A stretch of DNA of 40,531 nucleotides. Source: JACKDX01 sp964640175. GTDB taxonomy: Bacteria; Myxococcota_A; Polyangia; Polyangiales; GCA-016699535. The notes under the pieces are model-generated. The model was not told the origin of the DNA. It made no database searches and saw only the letters and a program-made list of their open reading frames with translations. The translations under genes and the position numbers were made by a program. The stretch lies in the NCBI GenBank assembly GCA_964640175.1, contig CAZXFW010000016.1, positions 1 to 40,531 of the forward strand, read 5' to 3'. Positions within the stretch are counted from its first letter, which is position 1, and the number at the start of each line of letters is the position of its first letter. Of this stretch, positions 16,039 to 24,334 are shown piece after piece.

Positions 16039-17913
16039 GTGTTGGAAACTCGCATCACACTCTTACTTTGCTTGGTGTCGCTTTGGGGATGCGGCAAAAC
16101 CAAGGACACCGACCACGATGCAGCAACTGATGCTGATTGTTGCAATCGTGATGGTAGTGCGCAGGATAGCAGTGCAGACGATAGCAGTGTATTAGATGAT
16201 GCGGATATCGAGAGCGATGCAAGCGGTGATGCCGACTGTTGTCCCGATGCAGGCGACGAGCCGCCTACATGTGAACCTGGGCCACTTCCCACGGGCACGA
16301 TTGCTGCAAAATGGACGTATGCATTGAACTCACGTCCTGGCGCACGTCATGTATCCTCGCCGGCCATCGCTGATATTAACGACGACGGCACCGACGACAT
16401 CGTCATCGCCACCAACTACGGTCACATACTGGTGTTGACTCACAACTCCGGCACGAACCAGCCCCAAGTGCTGTGGGATGCAGATGTCGGCTCTTTGATC
16501 GGCCAGGGAGCAAACTCTCAGTTTTTTGCATCCTCACCTGCGGTGGCTGATATCGACAACGATGGCAAGATGGAAATTGTCGCAGGCCTTGGCCCAGGCA
16601 ATCCATCCACTGCCACGACGTGCATACCTGGCGGAATCATTGTCTTGGAGCACGACGGCACAAAGAAGTTCAACAAAGTCACGCAAATCAAAAACACCTA
16701 TCCGCCAAACCTTAACTGCCCCGATCCCGTGTTTGCCACCCCTGCCCTAGGAGATATTGATGGTGATTCCGACTTGGAAATCGTGGTCGGCGGTTTCGAT
16801 ATGGTTTTTTATGCATGGCATCATGATGGCCAAGCGGTCGCAAACTTTCCTGCTGACAGTGCACACGCAGTCCAAAACCCTGCTGCTCCGGAGTTTCAAA
16901 ACACGTTAGGCGATACGATCTGGAGTTCACCTGCGTTATCGGATCTCGATAACGATGGTAAGGCCGATGCAATTTTCGGGACGGATGAAGGCGACTACAC
17001 CACCTCTGGCGCATTTTCTGGCTGGACCTCTGGCTGGAGCTGTCCTTATCAGCCGCCTATCGTCGCTGGTTACTGTGGAGGTTCCATTTATGCGCTTAAG
17101 GGCAATGGGCAGTTGATTAGTGGTTTCCCGAAGTACGTCCTAGAAATTGTTCAGTCATCACCTTCTGTCTGGGAGAAACCCGGACAAGCTCCTCGCATTT
17201 TCGTGGGTGGAGGATGGTTCTACTTTTCGCAAAGTCCTGATAAGCCGCGCTATGGGTTCGGGGTGCGTGGTCTCAGTGCGAATGGCGCGTATTTGTCCGG
17301 CTGGCAAGGCTCGGCGGGAATGCCAGGCGGCGTAGTGGACCTTCCTGCGCTTTCTTCCGTTAACTCGGCAGTGCCCGCTTCGGTTGCCCTTGGAAACGTA
17401 ACTGGAGATGCAGCGCCAGAGATTGTGGTCTTTAATATTGGCGATACGGTTGGCACGCCGAGTGATCCGCCCAAAGTATATGTCTGGAATCAGGCGGGAC
17501 AGAGAGTCAACGGCTTTCCTAAGGTGCCTTTGAATCAATGGGGCCATGCCTTTGGCCATATGGAAGGTCAAAGCTCACTGCTCTTGGATTATGACTGCGA
17601 TGGCAAGCAGGAAATTCTGTTAACCAACATGAGCTTTGTTGTCATCGTCGACGACGATGGGACCATCCTTACCAACACGCCTTCCAATACGACCGGGCCC
17701 GTGTATAGAGCAGACACTGCCTTGTCAGACAATCAAGATCTCATCATGAACTCACCAGCACTGGGTGATATCGACGGCGATGGAGCGCTGGAGTTGGTAG
17801 TGCACAACACCACTGTTTTTGTTTGGGACCTACCAGCGAGCGCAACCTATGCCCAATGGCCGATGTTCAAAGCAAACGCGGCCCGCACCAGTGTGCTGCG
17901 TACGTCGGACTAA
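16039..17913 (+). CDS. FG-GAP/VCBS repeat lipoprotein
   Basis: This 624-residue exported protein starts at GTG and has lipobox SLWGC (Cys18). After the anchor comes a flexible acidic linker (about 20-90) rich in Asp, Ala and Ser with repeated ADCC pairs. The rest is a beta-propeller built from FG-GAP repeats, each with a calcium-binding loop: DINDDGTDD, DIDNDGKME, DIDGDSDLE, DLDNDGKAD, DYDCDGKQE and DIDGDGALE are visible, with a degenerate NVTGDAAPE. Such integrin-like propellers act in adhesion, polysaccharide or protein binding at the cell surface. The propeller ends with WPMFKANAARTSV, as in many myxobacterial homologues. It follows the unknown lipoprotein with a short gap and converges on the MoeB gene. 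Confidence 0.9.
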   Translation: MLETRITLLLCLVSLWGCGKTKDTDHDAATDADCCNRDGSAQDSSADDSSVLDDADIESDASGDADCCPDAGDEPPTCEPGPLPTGTIAAKWTYALNSRPGARHVSSPAIADINDDGTDDIVIATNYGHILVLTHNSGTNQPQVLWDADVGSLIGQGANSQFFASSPAVADIDNDGKMEIVAGLGPGNPSTATTCIPGGIIVLEHDGTKKFNKVTQIKNTYPPNLNCPDPVFATPALGDIDGDSDLEIVVGGFDMVFYAWHHDGQAVANFPADSAHAVQNPAAPEFQNTLGDTIWSSPALSDLDNDGKADAIFGTDEGDYTTSGAFSGWTSGWSCPYQPPIVAGYCGGSIYALKGNGQLISGFPKYVLEIVQSSPSVWEKPGQAPRIFVGGGWFYFSQSPDKPRYGFGVRGLSANGAYLSGWQGSAGMPGGVVDLPALSSVNSAVPASVALGNVTGDAAPEIVVFNIGDTVGTPSDPPKVYVWNQAGQRVNGFPKVPLNQWGHAFGHMEGQSSLLLDYDCDGKQEILLTNMSFVVIVDDDGTILTNTPSNTTGPVYRADTALSDNQDLIMNSPALGDIDGDGALELVVHNTTVFVWDLPASATYAQWPMFKANAARTSVLRTSD

Positions 17914-17940
17914 GGACGTGCACTCTACAATCAGAGTTTA

Positions 17941-19122
17941 TTATACGGCTGCACTGGAAGGCGCCAGGCAGAACCCTTCGTAATCGATATACGATGTCAC
18001 CGAAGGCGAGTCCCCGCACACGGGGCATTTCGGATCCCGACGAAGCCTCAGACTGCCAAACTTCATGCGCAGTGAGTCGTACGTCAAAAGCCTTCCGACC
18101 AACGGCTCCCCCTGGCCAAGAATGATCTTGATGGCTTCCGTGGCCTGAAGCGTGCCGATCAATCCAGGGAGCACTCCCAACACACCGGCCTCCGCACAGG
18201 AAGGCGCAAGCTCCGGCGGAGGCGGCTCCGGATACAAGCATCGATAACACGGCCCCTTGTGCGGCCAGAACACTGTCACCTGTCCATCGAAACGGAAAAT
18301 GGATCCGTGCACCACCGGAATATTCTTCCACACGGATGCATCATTGACCAAGTAGCGCGTGGGAAAGTTATCCAGCCCGTCCACAATGACATCCCATTTC
18401 TGATCAAACACGCGATCCACGTTTTGACTGGTAAGACGCTCATTAAAGGAAACAATGTTGACATCGGGATTGAGGTTTTTAAGTGTCTTTTGAGCGCTTT
18501 CAACTTTGGACTGACCCACTCGATCGGTGCCATGCAACACCTGACGCTGCAGATTGGAGGCATCCACCTCGTCCGCATCGATGATGCCAAGGGTGCCAAT
18601 GCCTGCTGCGGCCAAGTACAGCCCCGCAGGAGAGCCCAAGCCTCCTGCGCCTAACAAGAGCACACGCGCATCAAGGAGCTTCTGTTGCCCCTTTGCGCCC
18701 ACTTCGGGCAACAACAGATGCCGGGAGTAACGCTCCAGTTGAGCCGCATTCAGACGCGGAGGCGCCTCTACCGGGTAGCCCACATCTTTCCAGCGCGTAA
18801 AGCCAGGATTGGCAGATTCTACGTGAGTATAGCCAAGGTCTTGCAACACTTTTGCCGCAAACGCCGAACGTACACCACCTGCACAATACGTCACGATGTG
18901 GGCGTTTTTGTCGGGAAGCTTTTGCTCGGCTTGCATTTCAAGAAAGCCTCGCGGCAAAAGTACCGCGCCGGGAATATAACCCGCTCGGGTTTCATCGCTC
19001 TCTCGCACATCCACTATCGTATATGGCGCCTTTTTCTCAAGGCGGTCCTTGAGCTCTTCGAGCGTGATCGTGCGTACAGACGCTTTGATATCTTTGAGTA
19101 AATCAGGGTAAGTCTTGGCCAT
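17941..19122 (-). CDS. rhodanese-MoeB/ThiF fusion, sulphur-carrier adenylyltransferase
   Basis: Start 19122 (ATG, GGGAG upstream) gives 393 residues. Residues about 18-115 are a rhodanese domain with catalytic Cys80 in VTYCAGGVRS. Residues about 125-393 are an E1-like adenylyltransferase of the MoeB/ThiF/HesA family: RYSRHLLLPEVG, nucleotide loop GAGGLGSPAG (158-167), DEVDASNLQRQ, DGLDNFPTRYLVND, zinc cysteines CYRC (292-295) and CPVC near the end, and SCAEAGVLGVLPG (Cys309). It should adenylate the C-terminal glycine of a small sulphur carrier and supply sulphur for molybdopterin, thiamine or tRNA thiolation. Eukaryotic MOCS3 has the rhodanese at the C-terminus; here it is N-terminal. It lies 108 bp downstream of the sigma-factor gene on the same strand. 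Confidence 0.92.
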   Translation of the reverse strand: MAKTYPDLLKDIKASVRTITLEELKDRLEKKAPYTIVDVRESDETRAGYIPGAVLLPRGFLEMQAEQKLPDKNAHIVTYCAGGVRSAFAAKVLQDLGYTHVESANPGFTRWKDVGYPVEAPPRLNAAQLERYSRHLLLPEVGAKGQQKLLDARVLLLGAGGLGSPAGLYLAAAGIGTLGIIDADEVDASNLQRQVLHGTDRVGQSKVESAQKTLKNLNPDVNIVSFNERLTSQNVDRVFDQKWDVIVDGLDNFPTRYLVNDASVWKNIPVVHGSIFRFDGQVTVFWPHKGPCYRCLYPEPPPPELAPSCAEAGVLGVLPGLIGTLQATEAIKIILGQGEPLVGRLLTYDSLRMKFGSLRLRRDPKCPVCGDSPSVTSYIDYEGFCLAPSSAAV

Positions 19123-19230
19123 GGGCTCCCAGTGTAGCGATAAGCGATGCGGTTTGCACGCCGAAGGCCCTCCCCTATGCAAACTGAAACCACAAGTCAA
19201 GAGACTATTTCAAAACACCCTGCCTAAGAG

Positions 19231-19806
19231 CTAGGCAGCAGCGATGTAGCCTTCCTTAAGGGCGTACGGTTCCAAATCCTGTTGAAGCTGTTGTCTGGCG
19301 CGATAAAGACGCGACATCACTGTGCCCATCGGACAATCCAAATCCCGCGCCACACAGTCGTAGCTGTCTTCATCCAGAGCAACGCGCATCACCACGTCTC
19401 TCGCAGGTGCTGAAAGACGTTGGAGCGCCACATCCACTTCATCGCTCCATGTTTCATGCCCATTGGACCGTTCAACTGAACTCGGAGCATGCGCCTCTGA
19501 CATGCGCGCTTGGTGCCAGCGTTGGTTCAACATGCGCTCCCGCCCTTTGCGTCGGCAGTGATCCACAAACACGTTGTGCAAAATACGATAGAGCCACGCG
19601 CGACTGTGTTCTTTGTGAACCAGCTTCTCCCATCCAAGCCATGCACGCTCTGCGGTCTCTTGCATCAGGTCTTCCGCATCCATGCGCGAACATGTGATGC
19701 GCAACGCCTTACCGAAAAGCTCCCGATGATACAGTGCGAACGCCGCACAGAACTCCAGCGTTGCATTGCTCGGTCTCCCTGTCTTGCCTGAGCCTTGGTT
19801 TGCCAT
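19231..19806 (-). CDS. ECF-type RNA polymerase sigma factor
   Basis: The ATG at 19806 gives 191 residues; an upstream TTG (19860) would add an unlikely extension. Region 2 contains CSRMDAEDLMQETAERAW and YRILHNVFVDHCRRKGRER. Region 4 contains LSAPARDVVMRVALDEDSYD, then CVARDLDCPMGTVMSRLYRA, a standard helix-turn-helix. The size is that of ECF sigma factors. No anti-sigma gene adjoins it, so control may be transcriptional: a 17-bp perfect palindrome flanked by direct repeats lies 69-85 bp upstream. The MoeB fusion follows on the same strand and a FadL-like gene diverges. Confidence 0.92.
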   Translation of the reverse strand: MANQGSGKTGRPSNATLEFCAAFALYHRELFGKALRITCSRMDAEDLMQETAERAWLGWEKLVHKEHSRAWLYRILHNVFVDHCRRKGRERMLNQRWHQARMSEAHAPSSVERSNGHETWSDEVDVALQRLSAPARDVVMRVALDEDSYDCVARDLDCPMGTVMSRLYRARQQLQQDLEPYALKEGYIAAA

Positions 19807-19861
19807 CACGCTTAAGACAGTGCAAAAATCGCTCCACAGACCCACACCCCGATTGTTCAAT

Positions 19862-19913
19862 AATTATGTCAAGTTTACAGCATTGCTGTAACCAGAGCCC
19901 GACAATTATGTCA
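19862..19913. promoter_or_regulatory. operator-like element: palindrome between two direct repeats
   Basis: A perfect 17-bp palindrome, TTACAGCATTGCTGTAA (19875-19891, 8-bp arms around one T), is flanked by two identical copies of AATTATGTCA (19862-19871 and 19904-19913) in the same orientation, 42 bp apart from start to start (four helical turns). The block lies between the divergent sigma-factor and outer-membrane-protein genes, so it could control both. A dimeric regulator on the palindrome and a second factor or promoter elements in the repeats are inferences. Confidence 0.6.
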
Positions 19914-20060
19914 TTCTAACGACTTTAAACTTGCACAAATTGCATACCCATGTCAGGCGGCTGAAGACAGGCATCGCTTGCAAGCACATCTCGATGATCA
20001 CTGGGAAAGCGAGTTCAATGTCTTTTGACCAAAGCGGTTCTCCTTTGCATAATCCGATGG

Positions 20061-21407
20061 ATGCGCCAGCAAAAGGCACGCAGCACTAGGTGGTTTGGTG
20101 CAGCAATGACCGTAGTGTCACTGCTTTGGGCGCTTCCAGCAGCCGCAGGCAATGACGATTCACTCTTATTGGGCGATGAAGCGGCGCTCACCGGAGGTGC
20201 TGTCGCGGCAAAAATCAAGGATGGCACGGCGCTTTGGTATAATCCCGCAGGTCTTGCCGCCGCAAACCGCGATCAAGCAGACATCAGCGCGAGCATCTTC
20301 ATTTTGCGATACCACCAGGTCAAGAATGTCATGTCGGCGAATAGTGGAAAGGCCAGCAGTAGTATCACCGAGTTTGTTGCTGCTCCCGGGGCGTTGAGCT
20401 ATGTCAGGCCGCTCTCCAAGGACGTTCGCATTGGAGTAGGGGTGTTTGTGCCCCAAGCCAGCGATTTCACGTTGCGAGCCAGCTTGGAACCCTCACAAAC
20501 GGATGGCGCTTCTCGTGGCAATGTCAGCGTTGGCTACACCGGCTATCAGTACCAGGGAACCATTGGATTGGGTTGGCGGGCAACGCCGAAACTGAACTTG
20601 GGAATTGCGTTGTATGGCTCGTACAACTCGGCGTATGGGCTGGCGCAATTTGGTGTCGGGCGAACCGTGGATACCGTGGATTTTGCAGCCGCCACATCGG
20701 TCCTTGCCTCAAACCAATACTTTGGATTGGAACTTGGCGTGGGGGCGCAATATCAACTGAATTCCCAATGGCGCCTCGGTGTAGCCGTACGAAGCCCAGG
20801 GCTGGCACTATTGAGATCGATTCGCGATACCGTGTTAACGGTGGGCGGCGTTGTGACGCCACAGTCCTCGTCGATAGATTACATTCCGGAGGAGGAGGAC
20901 ACATTGGGATTTGGCGCGAATGTCTATTCACCCATGCGCATCCGCGTTGGGGTTTCCCATGAGTGGCGCACTGGCTGGGTCTCGCTGGAAGGAGATGTGC
21001 AACATGGCCTTCAAAGTTCGTATCTGGATATCGACCGGGAGTTTGTCTGGAATGCGCGACTTGGCGGCAAAGTGTGGCTATCGGGGCATGTTGCTATGGG
21101 CGCAGGGCTTTTTACCGATCGTAGCAGTGACCCCGCGCCCAACGGATTCTCTGAAACGCAGATCGACTTTTATGGATTGGCTACCGGGCTTCAGTACAGC
21201 AACGCTCACAAACTGGCTGCAGAAGAGCGCGCGAAGGATATCGTGTTCACCACCACGTTAGGGCTGCGCTATGCGTATGGGTGGGGGAAGATGGGCAATT
21301 TGACGTTCGATGCGACCTTAGCGGATGATAAATTACTCTCTTCCCACCCTTCGGACTACACGGTGCATGAGTTAGCCCTGTACATTGGTTCGGCACTGTA
21401 CTTTTAA
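20061..21407 (+). CDS. FadL/OmpP1-like outer-membrane protein
   Basis: Start 20061 (ATG) gives 448 residues with a signal peptide MRQQKARSTRWFGAAMTVVS, then a hydrophobic stretch ending in ALPAAAG. An in-frame TTG at 20025 is possible, but neither start has a strong ribosome-binding site. The mature protein is an antiparallel beta-barrel: alternating strands such as VRIGVGVFVPQ, KLNLGIALYGSY and WRLGVAVRSPG, ending in Phe (YIGSALYF). Near the N-terminus LWYNPAGLAA carries the NPAGL signature of the FadL/TodX family of hydrophobic-compound transporters. A lipid or hydrocarbon uptake role is family inference. The gene is divergent from the sigma factor and shares the operator-like region with it. 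Confidence 0.85.
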   Translation: MRQQKARSTRWFGAAMTVVSLLWALPAAAGNDDSLLLGDEAALTGGAVAAKIKDGTALWYNPAGLAAANRDQADISASIFILRYHQVKNVMSANSGKASSSITEFVAAPGALSYVRPLSKDVRIGVGVFVPQASDFTLRASLEPSQTDGASRGNVSVGYTGYQYQGTIGLGWRATPKLNLGIALYGSYNSAYGLAQFGVGRTVDTVDFAAATSVLASNQYFGLELGVGAQYQLNSQWRLGVAVRSPGLALLRSIRDTVLTVGGVVTPQSSSIDYIPEEEDTLGFGANVYSPMRIRVGVSHEWRTGWVSLEGDVQHGLQSSYLDIDREFVWNARLGGKVWLSGHVAMGAGLFTDRSSDPAPNGFSETQIDFYGLATGLQYSNAHKLAAEERAKDIVFTTTLGLRYAYGWGKMGNLTFDATLADDKLLSSHPSDYTVHELALYIGSALYF

Positions 21408-21461
21408 GTATAGCAGGCTCCTTCGCACTTGCATGATCTGCGCGAGCGGCGGCTCGGGGTG

Positions 21462-21932
21462 TTAACGCAATTGCCCTGGCGGAGGCTCAACGACTTCCAA
21501 ACGCACATCCACCACGCCAACCACCATCATGTCCAGGGCTTCGGCAGCCGCACGTGACAAGTCAATGATGCGTATGGGATCGGCAAAGGGACCACGGTCG
21601 TTAATGCGCACAAGGACATCACGGCCAGTGTCGATGCGCACCACTCGCACCTTGGAGCCAAAAGGCAACGTGCGACTTGCCGCTGTCAACTGTTCTGGAT
21701 CGTAGATTTCACCATTGGCTGTATAATTACCCGCCAACGAATCATGGTAATAGCTTGCTTTGCCTTCATACATCTCGCCGCCACTGACGCTCACCACCGA
21801 CTCTTTAACCTTCGACTGAGCCTTATGGCTGGTGGTCTCTTCGTCTTCATAATAGCCTTTCAAACAGCCTGAAAGCGCAAATCCAAGGATACTCGCTACC
21901 GCTACGTGCTTAATGAGGCCAAAAGACGCCAT
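21462..21932 (-). CDS. RlpA-like lipoprotein (double-psi beta-barrel)
   Basis: Start 21932 gives 156 residues with lipobox ALSGC (Cys23). The domain is that of rare lipoprotein A, a peptidoglycan-binding or lytic transglycosylase family acting at the septum: GKASYYHDSLAGNYTANGEI, then YDPEQLTAASRTLPFGSKVR, then LVRINDRGPF and RIIDLSRAAAEAL. In active RlpA the motif is TAAHxTLP with a catalytic histidine; here it reads TAASRTLP, a Ser in that place. The SPOR domain of longer members is absent. It may bind peptidoglycan without cutting it. It is the last gene of the run starting at 27071, 54 bp after nnr. Confidence 0.88.
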   Translation of the reverse strand: MASFGLIKHVAVASILGFALSGCLKGYYEDEETTSHKAQSKVKESVVSVSGGEMYEGKASYYHDSLAGNYTANGEIYDPEQLTAASRTLPFGSKVRVVRIDTGRDVLVRINDRGPFADPIRIIDLSRAAAEALDMMVVGVVDVRLEVVEPPPGQLR

Positions 21933-21986
21933 AAACGTATGGTACTGAACGGAGCCTTCCCGCGCGACAAATCGACACACTCGCCA

Positions 21987-23507
21987 CTATGCCGTCATCG
22001 ATTGTAAGGATTGCGCAATGACGCTTGGGACTGCATCCGCAATCTCATGCGCCAATAATCCTCGATCACACTCGGCAGCGTATTCACCGGCCAACGCATG
22101 AAGCAGTGTGCCAAGGCTTGCCGCATCCCACACATTGCCGAGGGATTTGAATTGCGCAGCGATGATGCCCGCAAGCACATCCCCGCTGCCAGCCGTTGCC
22201 ATCGCCGGAGTTCCAGCCCCACACACACGCATGTTGCCATCGGGAGCCGCAATAATACTGCGTGCGCCTTTAAGCACCACGACATGGCCTGCTTGTTTCG
22301 CCAGTGTGAGTGCCGCTTGGTATCTGTCGGCTTGAATGTCTAAAGCCGTGCACCCTAAAAGCCGCGCAGCTTCACCTGGATGAGGCGTGAGAACTCGCGG
22401 CGCTGCGGCCTGCACCAGCGCGCTAAGTCCCGCCTGGGCAAACGCGCTCAACGCATCGGCATCGATAACGGTGGGGACGGGAAGTTCCATGGCCAGTGTG
22501 TGTGCCAAGCGCTGCGCGTCCGGATCCAACCCCAACCCTGGGCCCAACACTGCCGCATCCACATGTGTTGCCACTTCTAAAAGTTCTTTGATGGCTTCAT
22601 CCCCATCGTTGCTTACCTTTAAAGTCATGCACTCCAACACGCGGGTTTCTAGTGTGCCGAATGCTGCAGGCCTGGGAGCTATGGTAACGCTCCCTGCACC
22701 CGAACGCATGGCGCCTTGCGCTGTCAAAAGTGCTGCACCTGTTTTGCCAGGACTACCCGCAATGATAAAGACATGCCCTTCGCTTCCTTTGTGGGCATTG
22801 GGGTTCCGAGGACGCATCCATAAAGAGACATCGTCTTGATCGATACACGTGACGTCGTAATGCGCTAATGTAAAAGGCACGCCAATCGCAACACATTGCA
22901 CATCGCCCGCATGGAACACACCTGGATACTGATGAAGCCCCCGCTTATGTCCACCGAAGGTGATTGTGACATCGGCATGAACCGCTGCACCACACACCTG
23001 AGCGGTATCCGCGTGAATACCGCTTGGCAAATCAAGCGCGACGGTGGGAAGCTTCTGAGCATTCACGGCATGAACGGCTTTTAACGCAGTTCCTTCAAGC
23101 GGTCGACAAAGCCCTGTCCCAAACAACGCATCCACCACCAACGTGGCATGTGCTAAGCAGCGCTCTAGCGCATCAATGCCTGTTGCTATTTCAAGCCCAA
23201 GCGCACGAACCGCCTGATAGTTTTCAAGGGCATCACCTTTGAGCCGTGACGGTTCTTCCAAAGACCATACCCACGGCTCATGCCCCAAAACGTGCAGCTC
23301 TCGAGCCACCACCCAGCCATCACCGCCATTTTGGCCTGGGCCGCACACCACCAACACACGCCCCAAATGTGCTTCAAAGTGTTGCAAAATCCATTGAGTG
23401 GCGTTTAAGCCAGCGTTTTCCATGAGCACGCGGCTGGGAAGCGTTAACTCTTGAGCCGCATGCGCATCAAGACGGCGCGCTTGTTCTGCGGTGAGTAACC
23501 CAATCAT
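21987..23507 (-). CDS. nnr: bifunctional NAD(P)HX epimerase/dehydratase
   Basis: This 506-residue metabolite-repair enzyme restores hydrated NADH and NADPH. The N-terminal YjeF_N epimerase half (about 1-215) has MENAGLNATQWI and GPGQNGGDGWVVAREL (57-72). The C-terminal ADP- or ATP-dependent dehydratase half (about 230-506) has IAGSPGKTGAALL, VIDADALSAF, VLTPHPGEAARLL, VVLKGARSIIAAPDG and TAGSGDVLAGIIAAQ. Length and order match bacterial Nnr fusions. The start is ATG with AAGGTAG about 9 nt upstream. pdxJ ends 30 bp upstream, and this pair is seen together in many Proteobacteria, so co-transcription is likely. Confidence 0.97.
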   Translation of the reverse strand: MIGLLTAEQARRLDAHAAQELTLPSRVLMENAGLNATQWILQHFEAHLGRVLVVCGPGQNGGDGWVVARELHVLGHEPWVWSLEEPSRLKGDALENYQAVRALGLEIATGIDALERCLAHATLVVDALFGTGLCRPLEGTALKAVHAVNAQKLPTVALDLPSGIHADTAQVCGAAVHADVTITFGGHKRGLHQYPGVFHAGDVQCVAIGVPFTLAHYDVTCIDQDDVSLWMRPRNPNAHKGSEGHVFIIAGSPGKTGAALLTAQGAMRSGAGSVTIAPRPAAFGTLETRVLECMTLKVSNDGDEAIKELLEVATHVDAAVLGPGLGLDPDAQRLAHTLAMELPVPTVIDADALSAFAQAGLSALVQAAAPRVLTPHPGEAARLLGCTALDIQADRYQAALTLAKQAGHVVVLKGARSIIAAPDGNMRVCGAGTPAMATAGSGDVLAGIIAAQFKSLGNVWDAASLGTLLHALAGEYAAECDRGLLAHEIADAVPSVIAQSLQSMTA

Positions 23508-23537
23508 TTGTTTCTACCTTGTAAGGTGTTTCCTATG

Positions 23538-24314
23538 TCATGCGGAGACCGCATCACTCACACTCGAACCCAACCGTGCGTGTTGACCGTCTTGAATCGC
23601 CCGACGAAATGCCGTCACTGTTTGTTGAATGCCCATGATGATGGCGTCACTGATCATCGCATGCCCGATGTTGAGTTCCGTCACAGCAGGAACCTCCCGC
23701 ACCAGTAGCTCCACGTTGTACAAGGTAAGGCCATGGCCCGCAGCAATCGTAAGCTGTGGCGCATGCGTTGCCACATAGCTTGAAGCCTCCACCAAACACT
23801 CAAGTTGTGCCTGAACCTCTAAATCTCCAACCGCATTGGCGAAATCCCCGGTATGAAACTCCACTCCGACACACGCAGTCTGCATGGCGGCCTTAATCTG
23901 ATTGATATTGGGATCAATAAACACGTAAGGCCCTATTCCCGCATCGCGCAGCCGAGCACACACCTCGGCAATCACGCGCTGCTGTCCTTTAACATCCAAG
24001 CCACCTTCTGTCGTTTTCTCTTCGCGTCGCTCTGGCACCAACGTCACGGTATCCGGCACGACGTCCAAAGCAAACTCCAGCATCTGTGGTGTGGCGGCCA
24101 TTTCCAGATTGAGATGGGTTTTTACCACCTGCCTGAGCCTATGCACATCGTCGTCTTGAATGTGTCTGCGGTCTTCACGCAAATGCACCGTAATACCGTC
24201 CACACCCGCAAGCTCACTGAGTTCGGCCACCCGAATGGGATCCGGATAGAACACCCCCCTTGCCTGGCGCAGCGTTGCAACGTGATCCACGTTGATCTGA
24301 AGCCGTACAGCCAT
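23538..24314 (-). CDS. pdxJ: pyridoxine 5'-phosphate synthase
   Basis: This TIM-barrel enzyme condenses deoxyxylulose 5-phosphate with 3-amino-2-oxopropyl phosphate in the DXP-dependent route to vitamin B6. The chosen ATG (24314) gives 258 residues beginning MAVRLQINVDHVATLRQARG, the family signature. GITVHLREDRRHI carries the catalytic His/Arg/His set, NLEMAATPQM the barrel glutamate, and AAGHGLTLYNV and ELNIGHAMISDAI the phosphate-binding end. The in-frame TTG at 24332 would add only six residues. The gene lies 20 bp after the PrkA gene and 30 bp before nnr. Confidence 0.97.
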   Translation of the reverse strand: MAVRLQINVDHVATLRQARGVFYPDPIRVAELSELAGVDGITVHLREDRRHIQDDDVHRLRQVVKTHLNLEMAATPQMLEFALDVVPDTVTLVPERREEKTTEGGLDVKGQQRVIAEVCARLRDAGIGPYVFIDPNINQIKAAMQTACVGVEFHTGDFANAVGDLEVQAQLECLVEASSYVATHAPQLTIAAGHGLTLYNVELLVREVPAVTELNIGHAMISDAIIMGIQQTVTAFRRAIQDGQHARLGSSVSDAVSA

Positions 24315-24334
24315 GGCGCCATGATACACCAAGT

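Noticed and set aside
21443..21456. CGAGC-GGCG-GCTCG hairpin between the converging OMP and RlpA genes
   Set aside because: A 5-bp stem without a T-run is too weak to call a terminator.
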